The notes: generated by a model from the letters alone, not told the origin. A stretch of DNA of 64,000 nt from Tubiluchus corallicola (GCA_030141605.1 JAQGDQ010000005.1:1242180-1306179), one strand, 5' to 3'. Shown: positions 41,254 through 56,556, counted from the first letter of the stretch. A program made the numbers and translations.

Positions 41254-44200
41254 GTTGGTATACCAAATTTTTGTTTTAATACTTAATAACATATGACTGC
41301 ATGTAGTGTAATTACGCACTTGCAATGCCTTTTCGACTTGCCCTTAGATGACAGATAAAAAAAATCACTTGGTCATCATAGTAATGCTAAGTTTACCGAT
41401 GCCCATTGCCTAATCTGCACTGTATTTTATTATTTATAAATTTATAAAATTTTGTATTATTTATATTTTTAAAATTTTACTCATTTTTTTACAAATATCA
41501 TTGGCACTCAAAACGTTCATGTTCAGTCAGATGCCCATTGCCTAATCTGCACTGTATTTTATTATTTATAAATTTATAAAATTTCGTATTATTTATATTT
41601 TTAAAATTTTACTCATTTTTTTACAAATATCATTGGCACTCAAAACGTTCATGTTCAACATTTGCAAAAATAAGTTATTCTGGTTGGTCATTTCGTTAAC
41701 TATTTAAAAGTGTTTACTGCTTTTTCAAGTATTCAAAAATTTTTCTATTTAAGAAAAGTCTGTCGGTATCCTGTGAAAAATGCTTCATTTACAGTACTAC
41801 AAAACGGCATAAAGTACTTGATAAATTTACTCAAAATGACAAAATCCAAAAAAGATGGCATAAAAGTGTGACTATTACAAGTACAAGTATGTTAAGTACC
41901 CCTCTTAATAGATTAATTGGCTGTTTTTATCTGCAGATACTCGTACTAAAAAGTGAAAATTTTCATAAGGCAGCTAGTTAATCAGGCTGAACAATGAAAC
42001 TTGTAATTGCACTATTTGCAGTCGCATGAAAGTACATGAACATTGAGTTCACAGTGCAGAGTTAGTTACTAAGAGTTCAACAGGCTGGAGTAATTCTATA
42101 GAAATTTGCTAAATAAACTGGAAAGGCTGTCCGTTAATTAGCCTAGGAGAAATACATATTCATGTTTATCAGACCATTATTTTCTTGCTGTCATCCAATA
42201 AAGTAGCTGCAGTGACTGATTATTTATAGTATTAATTTCAAGTCTATCAAATAATAGAGAAATACTCCATATTAATTAAATAGTTGAATCTCTGATGACT
42301 GAACAAAGGATATATGAAAAAAAATGGGAAACTGACTTTGGATGTGAACAAGGGATCTGTTGGATACAACCTTTAATGATCTCGGGCCACAAAGTGATAT
42401 CTTAATATGATCACATAATCATGGTTCTACTTTGATCCTAATAGCTCTTCAGTCCTGCTTGAGTTTCTAAGCGTCAGTTTACTGAAGCTAAAATAATCAC
42501 ATTTTTTTGTTAATTATGAGGCTAAAATGGTCTGCCGATAATTATAATTATAATTGGTGTGTATAATTTTAATTTCAAAATTATCACCCATTGGTAGTGT
42601 GAACTTACTATTATTAAATTTTTAAATTGGTCATACAATTACATGAAACTTGACACTGAATCATACAATTGCGTGGTCTAGTGCAGAGGTGCCCAGTTAT
42701 CACTTTCTTGTTTATACGCAACTGAAAATCTGCAACTGTACATATATGCATTCTCAAAATCTGCAGATTTATCTGAAACCTGAACATGCTTGTATCTGCA
42801 AGTTTTGCAAATATGTTGGCAGAAACTAGACTTGCTATGTCTTACCCATTGTAAACATGCTTTTGTATGAAGCTAAGAGTTAGAATCACTCATCAATAAT
42901 AAATCACTAGCTAAACCCGGAAAGGAATTTTGCTTGTAAACCCTCAACGACAACTCACCACATGCAATGTACATACATCAACCCACCATATCATACCCGT
43001 CACACCACACCTGAAACCATAATTATCGTGACAGAACAAAAAGAATTGTACTAAAATTGGGTAAACTTTTTGTGCAAACAATTGAAAGTTTTAACTTACG
43101 TACTCAGCTTTTGCATGCTGCAATTTTGCGTAATATCCACTAATTTAGGAATTAAAAATCTGCAGTTTGCATATCTGCACTCAATTCACTATCTGCAATC
43201 TATAAAACCGCAAAATTGGTGCGGATAACCGCAAAAACATGACTGCAAATCCACTATCCGCTAATCTCTGGTCTAGTTATTTAAGAAGATGAGCTTTTGG
43301 TTTAACTGTTTCTGGTTCCAATCCAAGCTTATTGCCAATTTTTCAGTCTTATTTTGATCTAATCTGATTTCAAAAATTTAATAATGTAGGATTATTCAGC
43401 CAGTAGTAATGACACTTTGGTAAAATTGCTACTGAGTTTAGCTGCTAATATGTGTATTCTTTCCACACGTTAAAGTATAAGTAGTACACAAAGAATTTTA
43501 CTTACTGCTGAACTTTACATAATTATGTCATGTGTGCATCATCTGACTGGATTGACAAAAAACATTGTTGGAGCAGATCATTGAAGTTACACTATGGATT
43601 GAAGGCATTATTATCCAACACATTCATCAGAAGTTATGAAAATTATTGCTTTTTGGCAGTTGTTTGCAATATGCTGTGCATGTAGTACATTGCATATGTT
43701 TTTCTACTTTTTTAATGTTTAGCACCCAATCAGTTTACATTTTTAAGCATGACTCAGTAATATGATTGTTTAAACTTTTGTATCCAGAAGCGAGACTAGT
43801 TGTTAAAAATTTTTAATATGTTGTCTTTTATGGGTATTGAGAGTTGAAGAAAGCCTGTACTGTATTGGGGATTTTTGGCATTTTTTGACTTCTTGGTCAA
43901 TAAGAGTAAAATTTGTGGTTCAGTGCAAACAACATCATCCTTGTCATTGTAAAACACTATGCGTGTTGGCATGTTGTTTATTTAATGACCTAACAAACAT
44001 ATGCTAACATACGTCTGGTATATTAAAATATTTTAATAATCATTTATTCATTTCAATAAGTTGTCTGATTTCTTAGTCATGAAACTGATTATTATAGGTG
44101 AAAGGACCAGGTCCCAGTTCTCAAGCTTCATCTGTTATGCCATCTTCCGAGGTTGCAAAGACATCTTCTGAGACAGTCCGAGCTCAACCGCTAGCAACAA

Positions 44201-46211
44201 ATCAAACATATTCTGGGCTAAGTGATAGCCAAAAAACAACAATGGTGCAAAAACCGACTACAGATCCAGGGAAAATGCCAGCTCTGGATCAGAAGCAATT
44301 GCCAGAAACTTGGTCATCCAAACAGAAGAGCACATCTCAGCATGGCTCAGAGTCATTTGAGACACACAAATCCAAACTAGATACTGCAATCTCTCAGCTC
44401 GAGGACCTTTATGAAAAACTAAATCAAGATGAACAAGAACTGTCAGAGTCTAATGCACCAGTGAGACCACAGCCTAGAACAAAACCTTCCTTCATGCATC
44501 AGTATGAGCCACAGGTTGTATTATCAATTTTCTTGTTGTTTAAATGCAGTAAAATGCAAAAAAACTATGCTACACTTACATGTAAGAAGTAGTTTGAATG
44601 TCCTATTAAATTATGATATATTTTGTTCTAAGTTTTAACAAAACATTTTTGTGTAATTATAGGAGCCTTCACCACTTATGCGATCAAAATCTTCGCCAAA
44701 CATCAAATCTTCGGCTGCTTCCATATCTCAGTATTCTTATGCAAAATCTCCATTGGATATCAAGGTATGTTGTTCATTTAGCAAGTGATTTTTTTATTAT
44801 ATCAAATATAATTTTTAGTAATTTCATGACTGCTGTTTGCAAAACTAGACCACTGTGCAGTGTGCACTCAGTTACCTATAATGCTAGCTATACTTAAAGA
44901 TACTGTGTTGTCTCTTTCTTTTGTCATTTTAATGATTGACTGTTAGTGATGGTAACTTAACAGTTTAATCAGTGTCTGCAAGACCTATTGTTACTTTCTG
45001 AGATTACTGTGTATTGATAATTTTGAGGTCCTTTTTTATAAATTATGGTGGAACAAAATGACAGAATAAGACTGGTAAAAGTGCCTGAAAAATTGTTAAA
45101 ATACAAAGAAAGGTTTAAACTGTTGTTTTTTGACAAATTTTGTTATGTGATAGCACTCAACATGTATTCTACTAAGCATTTAACAGTAACTTACGGGAGT
45201 TGTACAGGTTTTCATTATCCGTCAGTCTCTTGGAGAGAATTTTAAAAATTACAAGTTATGTTGTTCTAGCCTAATTGCTAAACAAGGTTGTTACAAATAC
45301 ACCATTTGGCATTCGTGTTGTGCATTTCAAGGAAGCCGCACGCTTTGAAGTAGTTTTCAGTCATTTTTTCTATTTATATTTGCTGAAATAAACGGTATTA
45401 AAATGATGAATAAACATTAAAAGAAACTAGTTCAAAGAAATTATTTGCTTTGTCTCCCCACTGCCCCTCCTTTGTTTTGGACTGACTCCAAGACAACTCA
45501 AAGATGACTTTGTTTTGATGAGAAAAGAGTCAAATAGTAAGGCACCTTTAAATATGCTGTTTTGGGGCATACATAGACCACTGATTTGAGGCCTAAAGAT
45601 TGTCACCTGCTATCATAGCTTTATTTCGAGTTATTTTAAAAATCGCATTGAAATCTGCGTTTTGAATTGCTCAAGTGAATGGATAATGGCAACTTGGAAG
45701 CTGTGTTGACTGTGCCCACTTTAAAGTGGAACGTTTAACAATTTTGCTCTAGTTTCTTTTAAGAAAGACTGTTGTCTGTTTCTTTGTTTCTTTGGCTTTT
45801 GGTAGTTCGAGTTTTTCTTTCTCTTTCCTCCAGGAAATATTGTTGCTTTAAGACAAAGAAACTTGCAGTTTATTGGAGTATATGGATCTAACTAATGAGT
45901 AAGCTACATGCCAACTGAAACAGGATAGATGTTGCTGAACTGATTACTTGTCAGATGGTTCTGGCATGACTGGCTTCATCACTGTACCCATGTGGCAGAG
46001 CTACTGTTTATGGCTAAAGGGACTGTGCGTACATTCATCTAAAGTGAAAATTCCTCTCACTAATTTTCTGCAGGCTCCACTTTTCTTCTGTATTTTCAAA
46101 GGTTGAGTTAGTCTTTTGTTATGCTCTTGGCATACTTTTTCATCTGCATCATCTTTCTCTGTTCCTCTGTAATAACTGTTAATTTCTTTTCTTTCTCTGC
46201 TTTCTTCTCCC

Positions 46212-46257
<46 letters not shown>

Positions 46258-49200
46258 TTTCCTTCTCTTGTCTTTTCCTTTTGCTATCTGCCATTTGCTC
46301 AGTCACTGACGGAACTTCTTTCAGCTTAACAAAATTACTAACATACTTATGACTAAGAATGCCTCCCATAAAGATTTAGAAAAAGAACAGTCCTAGCCTG
46401 TGGGAGCAGTTTTTTGTCAAGTGACTGTTTAGCCAAAATAATCTTACTTTTGAAATAACAGCTGCTTGTTACATTTATTAGTCAGAAGTTAGATCCAACA
46501 TGCTTTAGTTTAAACGTAATATAATGTTGTACAACATGATTCAAGTTTCCTCATGCAATAAGACAAAACAAAAACAACCCAAAAACATTGACATAACCTA
46601 AAAACTCAACATTGGCAAGCATTAATTACATGTGTAGGTCATAGTAATTTTTGGTCATTCTTTATGAACTTCTTCGAAGAAGAACAGTTGTTTGTATTTG
46701 TTATTTAGTGAGATTGAAAGTTTTTTGATAATAAATGAAAGAATCAAATAATAGTGCATAAACTATTTAAAATACTAGGCAGTGTAGTAAAAAAACTCTG
46801 CAAATAAACATTTTTAAGGTTAAAAGAAGCCAGACACTTTTCTGGCGACCTATTTAGAAAGTCTGCATTTTTTGCCAGACATCTGGTAATATGGTATAAA
46901 ATATAAAAGTTTAGTCAAAGTTTGTTGTTTGTTCTTCAGGTTGGACTAATGCTTATTCAAATGTTCAGTGTTTAGTTAACTTCAGAAAGTCATTTGTGAC
47001 ACTGTGACAGTTTGTTGGGCTTAAGGATGGCTACTGAGTTACTAGTACATTAGAAAAAACTAGAATACGCTTTCCGAAAACTTAACTCTGAAACCTTAAC
47101 TCTTAACTGATTTTAACTCTGGAACCAGATATAGAAAATAACAGTTAAGAAACAGCTTAAGAAATAGATGTGCAGACCCACTCACCTCTGCTTCAAGCAT
47201 AAAAATCAGAATGTGTGCTTATCTTAAAAGTAGGTGGCTATTTGAACAACAGCACAATATTCTGTTTGTCTTTTCATCCTCTTCATTTTTTATCGCACTT
47301 TAAAGGTTGTTCCTTTCTTCATACCATAGTTTCATAAGTACTGACAAAATGACAAAAAATTGTTTTAAACATAAAAGTAGGTCCTGTAATGTTAATGGGG
47401 GAACAGTATCGTTGCAAAGAACGTGGGAACAGTTTTCTGCATCGTTGCAAAGAATGGGTTAAACGAGCAACAAGTTTTCATTGCTTATACATTGAAATTG
47501 TGAAAAGCTGGGTAAGAGCTGATTTCTGAAATTTCAGACTCTCTAGTGTATTTTTTGTGTTTTGGTAAAACTCGGCAGAAATTAAAACAAAAGTCTATAA
47601 TTGTAATACAAAATTTCTGATATAAGATTTACAAGAAAACAAAACCACTGCTGAATGAGAGTGCAGAAAGCAGTAAATATTTTAAGTAAGTTTATAACGA
47701 CAATATCTTTTAATTTTATTTGTCCCTTCCACTAGTCTTTTCTCACGTGGTACAGTTCAACTGTTTGTTGTTTATCAGACAACATGAGTGTTGTGGGTCG
47801 TGTTTTGATAAGGTGTTTATCCCTGTGAAAGACGTCATGCGCACATATTGCCCCTCTGAATGCATTTATAGTACAATGGCTTCCATGTTGTTTATTTTTC
47901 CCCTGCTTCATCTGGATTTGTAGACTTTCGACCTAGCACAGGCAGTTCATAGAACTTTCCTAAATCTTTTGCGCATTACGCTTCCTAGGCGATCTACGAG
48001 TTCAGTTACACCTTAGTTCATCTGCTACTTAATTATTTTTAACTTGAATTTCATACTTTTGTGGTTTTTATTTTTTGTAATGTTCATAATTTAAAAAAAT
48101 CGATTTGTTGTTGGCTTGTGTAGCTTGTGACTACAAAAGCTTTATTTTTAACAAGATTTCACTAAGAAATAGATGGACAGCTGCTAGTCTAGCTTTCAGA
48201 TATTATGGCGTAAAAATGCAAGTTCCCTCCCAGAGCATCCCTGCCACATGTAAGCTTCAGTTGGTGATTATGCTATAAATAGAACGCAAAACTGGCTTCC
48301 TATGCAATAAATGTATATACATGTGTGTCCGATTTAATGCCGGGTGTGTTCGTCTCTGTTATTTCTGCACCTGAAAGTTTGTAAGACCCCAAGTCTGAAT
48401 GTTGCCCTGTTGAACAGGCTTTTCGCTTAGTTGGTTTATTTCCTTGTGGCTCAAAATAGCAACTGTAGCAAGAAGGAGCCCAGTTTCTGTTGATTTTAGC
48501 TTTTATTAGCTTTTAATAAGATAGCTACCAGTTGATGCTTGGCTAATAGTGCGAAAATAAAAAACTGTTGGTTTTTCTGTAGACCCCAAAAAAACAAATA
48601 ATTTTGTCAATGCAAAATTAGTACTCTAACAATTTTTCTGAGATATTTTACTCTGTGCTGATAAATTTTCATGAGGAGCAGTTTTAAAATGAAAAAATCG
48701 ACTCTTCCATCTATCCAGTTTGGCATGTAAATTGTATGAATAAGCCTGCATCAGTTGCGGTTTCCATATGGTTTTTTAGAAGAAAATAGTTCAGAATACA
48801 CAATAAGGAATAAGTTTCTCTTGCTGCAAAAGTGCTGCAACTTTTTTGCACAAAACAGCCTGTTGGGGCTTTATTTATTCCAGGCAGAATGACTTCTGAT
48901 AACCATCTGCATATCTTTTTGTGAGATTAATGAACATTCTTTAGTGCATCGGGCTCTTTGGGCTTGGCGCTTGCTGCGTGTCCCTGTTATTTTAAAGGCT
49001 CTAGTAAATTGCAGCCTTTGTTTACGTTGCACTGCATACCATAAAGCTTAAACCCTTTACCAGCTGCGTTTTAAAATTAGCAAGTAAATTGTAGTCTGTG
49101 CATCAAAACACTCGTTTAATTAAATACTCGTTATTATTTTTTTTAACTTCCTATATGATTATAGTGTAATGCTTTCAAGAGGACAGTATGTAAAAGAGAA

Positions 49201-52200
49201 AAGATACACACAAGCTAAGGGGAAAACAGTTTTGCCTTGTCTGCCACACACAACTGTAATTGTTAGGTCTTGTGTTTTAAATATAACCAGTGGTATATCA
49301 TGTAAATTCATAACATCTTTTTACACCATCTATCCCAGACTTGTATTTAGTTAAAACGATATCAGCCAAAATAGTAAATAAATTAATTCATAATGTTTAA
49401 AATGCAGGTAATGAGCTGTTTAATTTGCCTTTAGGGCATATTTATGTCTTATCTTTTAGTGAATTATTTAGTGTACTAGACTGGCTTTTGAACTTGTTCC
49501 TACATTCTATAAATGGACTGTTTTTGTTTTGTTTAAGGAGCAAAAGTACATGCCAGACAGTGCAGTCCAGCAACCACCTTATAGCTGGTATCGTAGACAA
49601 GAGCCAGCAGTGCCTTTAAGTGCATATGAACAACGAGCACCTCAGAGTAAGCCGTATCTCCCAGAGAATAAAGTATTGCCATCGACACAGGTATATGCAC
49701 CTGATGCAAGAGCACAGTCTGCACCTACTTACGAACAGATGGCAGCACAGGTCCGACGTGCTTCCGCCGGTTCACACCCCGAAGTTCGTTATGTCCCTCC
49801 TCATCAAGGTAAGTGTTATAATATAAAAATTATGATTAATACTCATGAAACTGTAGCCATATTTATGTAACTTTAAGTTTTAGACAATACACTGTGGCTA
49901 TGGCTAAGTAAAACGTCGTTGTCATTGTTATGGTAGGTATATTGTGCCTCTTTGCATTAATAATGTTTAGGTATTATCTGATAAGTGATCTGAAATGCTT
50001 TGCTTTGCTTTTCTATTTTTTTGCAATTCTATTGCTTTGCTTTTATTTTAGTTTGGTTACTGCAAACAATCCCTACTGAGTTACACATTAAAATATTGGA
50101 CATGACAAGTACTGTACTCTTCAATAGCCAATAAGTTGTAGTATTAAACATTTGTTGACATGCCTCTTATGTCATCACTGAATCCATAATTTATTCTATT
50201 TGTGGTCGTAACGGCGAAGCAATTAATTATTCGGTATTACTTGCAATGACTCATCTGATGATATTAGTGCCGATAAGCCGAAATGGAATGAATACACTTA
50301 GAATGCAATAAAAAACAAGATGCTGTTGGTTGCTGTAGTCGTGCCTATTTTTCTATCCATGCTGATTTTTTGAAAAGTTCAACTATTTATTGATGAACAA
50401 TTGCTGCTATGTTTTTGTTTTTACTATTTGTCTGTCTTTTACATACATTAGTAATGAAAGTACACTGATTTAAAGAGAATTATACAGTCTGAAATCTATT
50501 AGGCTAAATATTATGAGTAGTTGTTGTAATAAGTGTGTGTATTTATGAGCCATAAGTTGAATGTTAATAAACATATTTGTATGCTATGTTTGAATTTCAG
50601 TATTAAAAAAGGGTAAAAAATTTTACCTTGGTAACAACTGATGCATCACTGATGTTTTTTTATCATTTGGCAAATTAATTTTTTTGATCAACTGCCACTG
50701 AGTGGCAGTAACACAACCTCTTTTGTCCTTTTACAGTGTTATTGTGTTTGTAGACAAAACATGAATGAAAAAACAATTTCATTTTTTAAATTTACAAATT
50801 TACTCACTTTTTCTTATTCCTCCACATTGTGTTACTAATGGCCCAAACTTTGACATTTGCATTGTAAATATATTGTAGCTGCAACTATTTGAGTCAGTTG
50901 AGTCAGAATGTTCCAGTTATTAAAATGACATTATGACAATTACTTTCATTCCTAAACAAGGTGTAATACTACTGTAAAATATACAACATTATGTAGGTAC
51001 ATATATTTTTATTTTTTACATTTATTACATACTGCAATAACAATACAGCATAGCACACCAAAATCTGTTAACAAACCTGTTGATAAAACAAAACTATTAT
51101 GTACTGGAAGTGCCAAGCTTTTGAGGTGCTCATCAAGTAAGTTCTTGTTAAGAGCAGCTTATATAAGGTTGTGGATTAAGAAAAACAAAAAAGGAGGAAT
51201 AAAGAATCAGAGAACAAAAGTTAAAAGAAGGAGAGAAAAAAGAAATGTGTGATGGTAACTGTATGAAGTGACACCAGCTTTACAGATTGTCATAGCCAGC
51301 AGGGTTATGGATTCCAACAGATGCTAACGATTTAGTAAAATTGATTTAAATTATATAAGAAGAGTAAATTTCATGTTTAAAATTTCTTTTGAATGTGTTT
51401 ATAGACGTAGAAATTTCTATATATTCATTGACATTGTCTCAAAGTCTAGGACCAATGTTAGTGATGAAATGCTTTGCCACACCAGTCCTGCAGTACTTAA
51501 TAAGAAATTCATTAGATCTTGGTATGTAACGCCTTACGTTAATACATACTGTGGGTTTAAAAAGGAAACGGGAAGCAGTTTATATTTAGTTTTACACATG
51601 TAAGTAGCAGTGTTCAAATTAATTAGACCATCTAGTACTAAAATAAAGTAATTCTTAAGCAGATTAAGACCAACATGGACATAGTTATTCAAGTTAGCCA
51701 ACAGTCTTATAAATCTGCATTGCAAATGTTTAATTTGTATAGAGATGTAGGGTAGGTGTGTCCCCAAGTACAAATATATTACAGTAGGTTAAGCAGTACT
51801 AGACAATTGTAAATTGTGATTACCGTATTTTCCCGTGTATAAGAGACCCTTGTGTATAAGAGACCCCTTCAATTTTTAGGCAAAAATTCTGGAAAAAAGT
51901 TTTTTCAGACGGACATTTTTAGAGGGTAGAGTACAACTTTTTTCAACTCAGTGCGGTACTGAAAACAAAATAAAACCAGTTAATGTGTTGTAGAAAAAGA
52001 GTACTGGTATATATTAAAGTGCGTACCTGCAAACCTGTAACAGGAAAAGAGAAAACGAGGAGATAATGCCTGTGTCACGATGCTTGTATTGCTTACAACC
52101 GCTTCATAGTCGAACGCGACATGCAAAACAGTTGTAGAGCACTTATTTCTTTAAAATCATTAGTGTCACAATTTATGCATCTTATTGAAAAGACTTACTC

Positions 52201-55200
52201 CCATGTATAAGAGACCCCTGATTTTTAAAGTGAAAATTCTGAGCAAAAAAGGGTCTCTTATACACGGGAAAATACGGTAGATGTTTTATCTTCTTTACAG
52301 TATTTATTATTTAATTTGGAGCAGTTTTCTTAAAAGGAACCGTAGTTTATGTTAAAATGGCGAAATTTTCTGATAGCATTTCCAGAAAAGAAAATTTGTT
52401 CTTTGTGTGTTTTGTTTCTGTTATAACTTGATTGCTATCTTTTGTTGAATAAATATAATTGAACAACAGACATAGAAAACTGCAGCTGGAAATTTATTTC
52501 CTCAATTTTTTAATGCTTCATATTTTTTTACAGTGTCAGATCAGTATGCTCCTCATGTAGATATGATTGGCGATGACATGGCAGTGCGGAATCTACGCAG
52601 GGAATTATGGGGACCTTCCATAATGTCTGCTCGTCCTCAGTCAACTGGGTACTTGCTACGTGATGAGAATGTCGACCCCATGTCTAGTAGTGCTTATTGC
52701 AAAACTGATGATGACCTACCAGTAAGAAAGCAAAATAAAAAACGTGTGGTTCGACGCTCCTTATCAGGTAACATTGCAGATTTGGTTAAGCAGTTTTCCA
52801 AATCAGATTCTGAAGCCAAAGATGATGCAAATTACCTCAAGGTGAACAGACCACTAGAAGAGCCGAAGAGCCCGCAGACAAAAACCCGTACTCCACGAAG
52901 TGTTAAGCAAAAAAGCGAACAGAAACGTCAGGGAAGATTTGACAATGATTCTGAGTATCGCTACCCCAGTTCTGACGTTCCTCGAGGAGATTATGACAAT
53001 CTGCCTGGCCCTGAGCCAGGTTGGCGCTCTGCCCCTACCAGTCCTTCTCCTGGTGTAATACATGCACCTGTGTTTTCTAAAGTTATAGCTCCTGAACACG
53101 GGCTTGTAGTTGACAAATCATCATATGCACCTGAACAGCGGTTTCATTCACCAGTTTATGCTAGATCTTCAAATGTTGTAGAACGGAAACCAGTTTATGG
53201 ACGAGTTCAAGGATCTAGTGTGCAACAACCGGTGATAGTCACGGAGCCTACGCCCACGCCGCCTCCAAGACTTAAGCTGGACATGCGACGGGCAGCCTTA
53301 ATGCACGAACCACCTACTGTCACAAGCCCAAGAGGCTCTCCAATGTCTGATAAGGAACTAGATGATTTGCTAAGTAATTTGAATCAACAGACAGAGGAAC
53401 TTGAAGCTGCGGAAGCTGCCATTCTTGTTTCAGAGACAGTTCCTGCATTACCTTCTAGCAGATTAAAAGTACTTCCCGTGACAGGTCACGAAGGTAAGAG
53501 CTATACTCTTTGCTCTTTTCGTTATTTTATGAATTTTACTACATTGGCCACTTGGGTTCATTAACTTAGTCAGTAAGTTTGATAATGGTTTAAACATAGC
53601 AGCAACATTGAGTTACTATTTTTCCTTTGAATGTGCCATTTCTACAAATGTAATAAATTTAGCTAAGTTTAATTAATATGATAGCATATTTAACTCTCAT
53701 TAAATGTGTTGTTAAATGTGAGTTGGTTTAAAACCGCTTTTATAGATTGTTTGCTAGTTAGAATGAGGCAAAAGTGAAACGGCAACAGCATTTTTGTATT
53801 CTAAATTTTATTTGGTACATGTTTTTGTCTTTGGGTTTTTCTGTTAAGTTTTTGTCTGCACTTTGTCAAAGTTTGTCCAGCAATAAATTGTTTGTTCAGA
53901 TGCCAAGCTGTTGTTTAATCTCTGTTTGAGCTGTTCACTTTAACTGCTTCCCCCATCTGGTGGTGATTGTTGCAAGCAATGATGATACATCACAAAACAT
54001 ATGCAAAACAGATTTGATGCTTTTTTCTAGACTTTAGATCTTTGTTGCTGTTTTCAATTTTTGGGCTTCAAGGATGTGGAGAAATAGTATATTTCATATA
54101 TTCATGATTTTTTTCAATGTTATGAGAAACCGGTAATATTCTTTTGCCGAAAATTGTAGTAGATCCCCAGTTTTTAGTTATATGATAAGTGCTGGGACTA
54201 CAAAGAGTTAATATAGATAGGTCCATTTGTTCATTCTTGGTTCATACGTAAATTTCTTGCTCATAAGTTTCCAGCAACATCGGTTTTACAATAGGCTAAG
54301 AAAAGTTGATACTCAGCCATTAGAAAATGTTGAAATTTTGCAACTGTCAAAGTGTAGAAAAAAAGCAACCTAAATCTTTTTGAAGGGAGTTCAAATATGC
54401 TACTGTACTGTACCTATATGGCTTGAAGGACTACAAGTAGTGATGCATATCTAAAACTTTTTGTGAATTTTGGATTACTGCATCTAGGAATTATGTGAAA
54501 AGCGCATCAAGGTAAAGGCATTGGTAAGATTAATTTTTTACCTTTTAAAAAGAGTAAGCATTTGTAATGCAATATTTAGGTTAACTTTGAAGAGGCTACA
54601 TTTTGGATGCTGCATTTGAGGTTGGTAGACTGTGAGATAACTCACTGAGATAACTTGAAAAGTTCTAGTGGCCTTGTTACGTAATAACTGAGAATGGTTT
54701 GATTACTCAGTGATAATGACGAATTCCAGAATCTTGTCTGCAGCTTCATTTAGACTTTTTTTGTCTGTGTTACTGGAGTTGCACCCATACCAATATGTGA
54801 ATTGCCATGTGCATTCCTTTAACTTATAGACTGATTGGTTGGTATTGCAAGTCTTTTCCTCATCTTGGCTTAATTGGGAAGGCTGGCATGGTTTCCCTTC
54901 CTCAAATTTATGCAATATTTATTTGGGAGTAGTTTTGTTGTATTATGAGAGGAGCAGTGTTTATTTTAGACTACTGTACAGTGATGGTTTTCTGGCAGTT
55001 ATTGGTTTGTGACTAACAGGAGTACGAAATGCGTTTTTTGTTAGATGCTTGTATTTTTTCCGGCTAGTGTAAACTTTGAAAGAAGTTGGAAATCAGCAGA
55101 GCAAACTGGAAGCAGAAAAACAGGAAGAGTGGGTTCAAATTAAATTAAATGGGATATGCCTTTCTTCGCTTATATAAAGCATTTGGGAAACCATCAATTG

Positions 55201-56556
55201 ATGCTTGTTTGTGTGCACTTTGACGTGAGCTTAAATTGAGAGGGCTAAGCTTGTTTGTGTAACAAAGTGACATTGTAGTTTCTCTTCGAGTCTAAATGTA
55301 TAGCAGACATCAGTGGGAGGAACTCGCGGAGAAGGACAGGCTGCATTCACTGGAGCATACTCCCAGAAATACAGTGGATTTTGTCACGGAAGTTCGCAAG
55401 TTAGCTGGCTTGGGTTGGTCATCAGGGGTAACAGAAGTGGTTGCCAACCTCTTTAGGGATAAATGTGCGTTTGCAATTTTGATATGATCAAGCTAATCAG
55501 CATACACTTCCGCATCCTTCACATTTTGTTTTATGTCAGTGCAATTTATGTTTATCTCTAACATTTTCTTATAATATATTACTAGTTTTTCGTCAAAGTG
55601 TTTTTTTATTTCTGTTTTCCGGACTAGACAGATTTTTTTGCCTGTGATATTTTTACGTATTCCTTTGCTTAAATCACTATTATAAAATATCATGACTAAA
55701 GTTAGTTAATATTAGTTACTAATGTAACATAAGTATTTCTTACTTTTTTTAATTGCAGCAATATTCTGAAAAGACCCAAAATATGAAATAAGTTCAATGT
55801 GTACCAATTGTCCAGCATTGTTTAAGTTCAATGATTTAAAAAACTGTGATCTGCTAATTAGTATGCCGCTATATGATTAGCATGTTTGCAAAAATTCTTA
55901 TACATGCATAACAATTTGCTGACTTATCGTTGTAAATCTCATTGTCATTTTACTTTGTACAGTGTTTAACTAACTTTTGTAACTAATCTTTTAGGTATCA
56001 ATTTTTCTAACTATTACTTATTTATGCAATGGAAGCTTTGATGAAAGCCATTTTGTTAAATTAAAGCATCACCTGCAATGAGTGTGTTCACACATTGAAA
56101 TTTGTTTAATTTTTACATGAACTGTAACTTTTGCATTTCATTGACACACCAATTGGGGAGAGACAGCTTGCCTGACACATCAGTCTAAAAATAATTCCTC
56201 AGCAGTGCATGGAGTGTTACAACATTCTACAGTAGTGAGATTATATAAACAGAAACACTTGCCTGGCTTCTTTGGGGCTTGTTAGTTAGGGAAGCTGGTT
56301 GGGCACGATTGGATAATACTAATCAGTTTTATTAGCTTGCTTGCAAGAAAACCCTCATACAGCATCACTTATGTGACTCTAAGGTTATTTAGAAAAAACT
56401 TAGAAGTGCTAACCTCAGTTACACACATTTAGGAAAGTGCAATAACATGCAAAAAGGCATTTTCAGGCAAGTAATAACAAACAGCGGAGTTATCTATTAG
56501 CTACCAACAAGAATTGGTAAACATGTTATTGTGAAGATATTATACACACGTGTAGC

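Noticed and set aside
46001-46369. Arg/Glu-rich 122-codon - strand frame
   Set aside because: Generated by the (TC)n microsatellite.
47400-47460. Short duplicated word ATCGTTGCAAAGAA about 37 bases apart
   Set aside because: Too short and isolated to call a repeat family.
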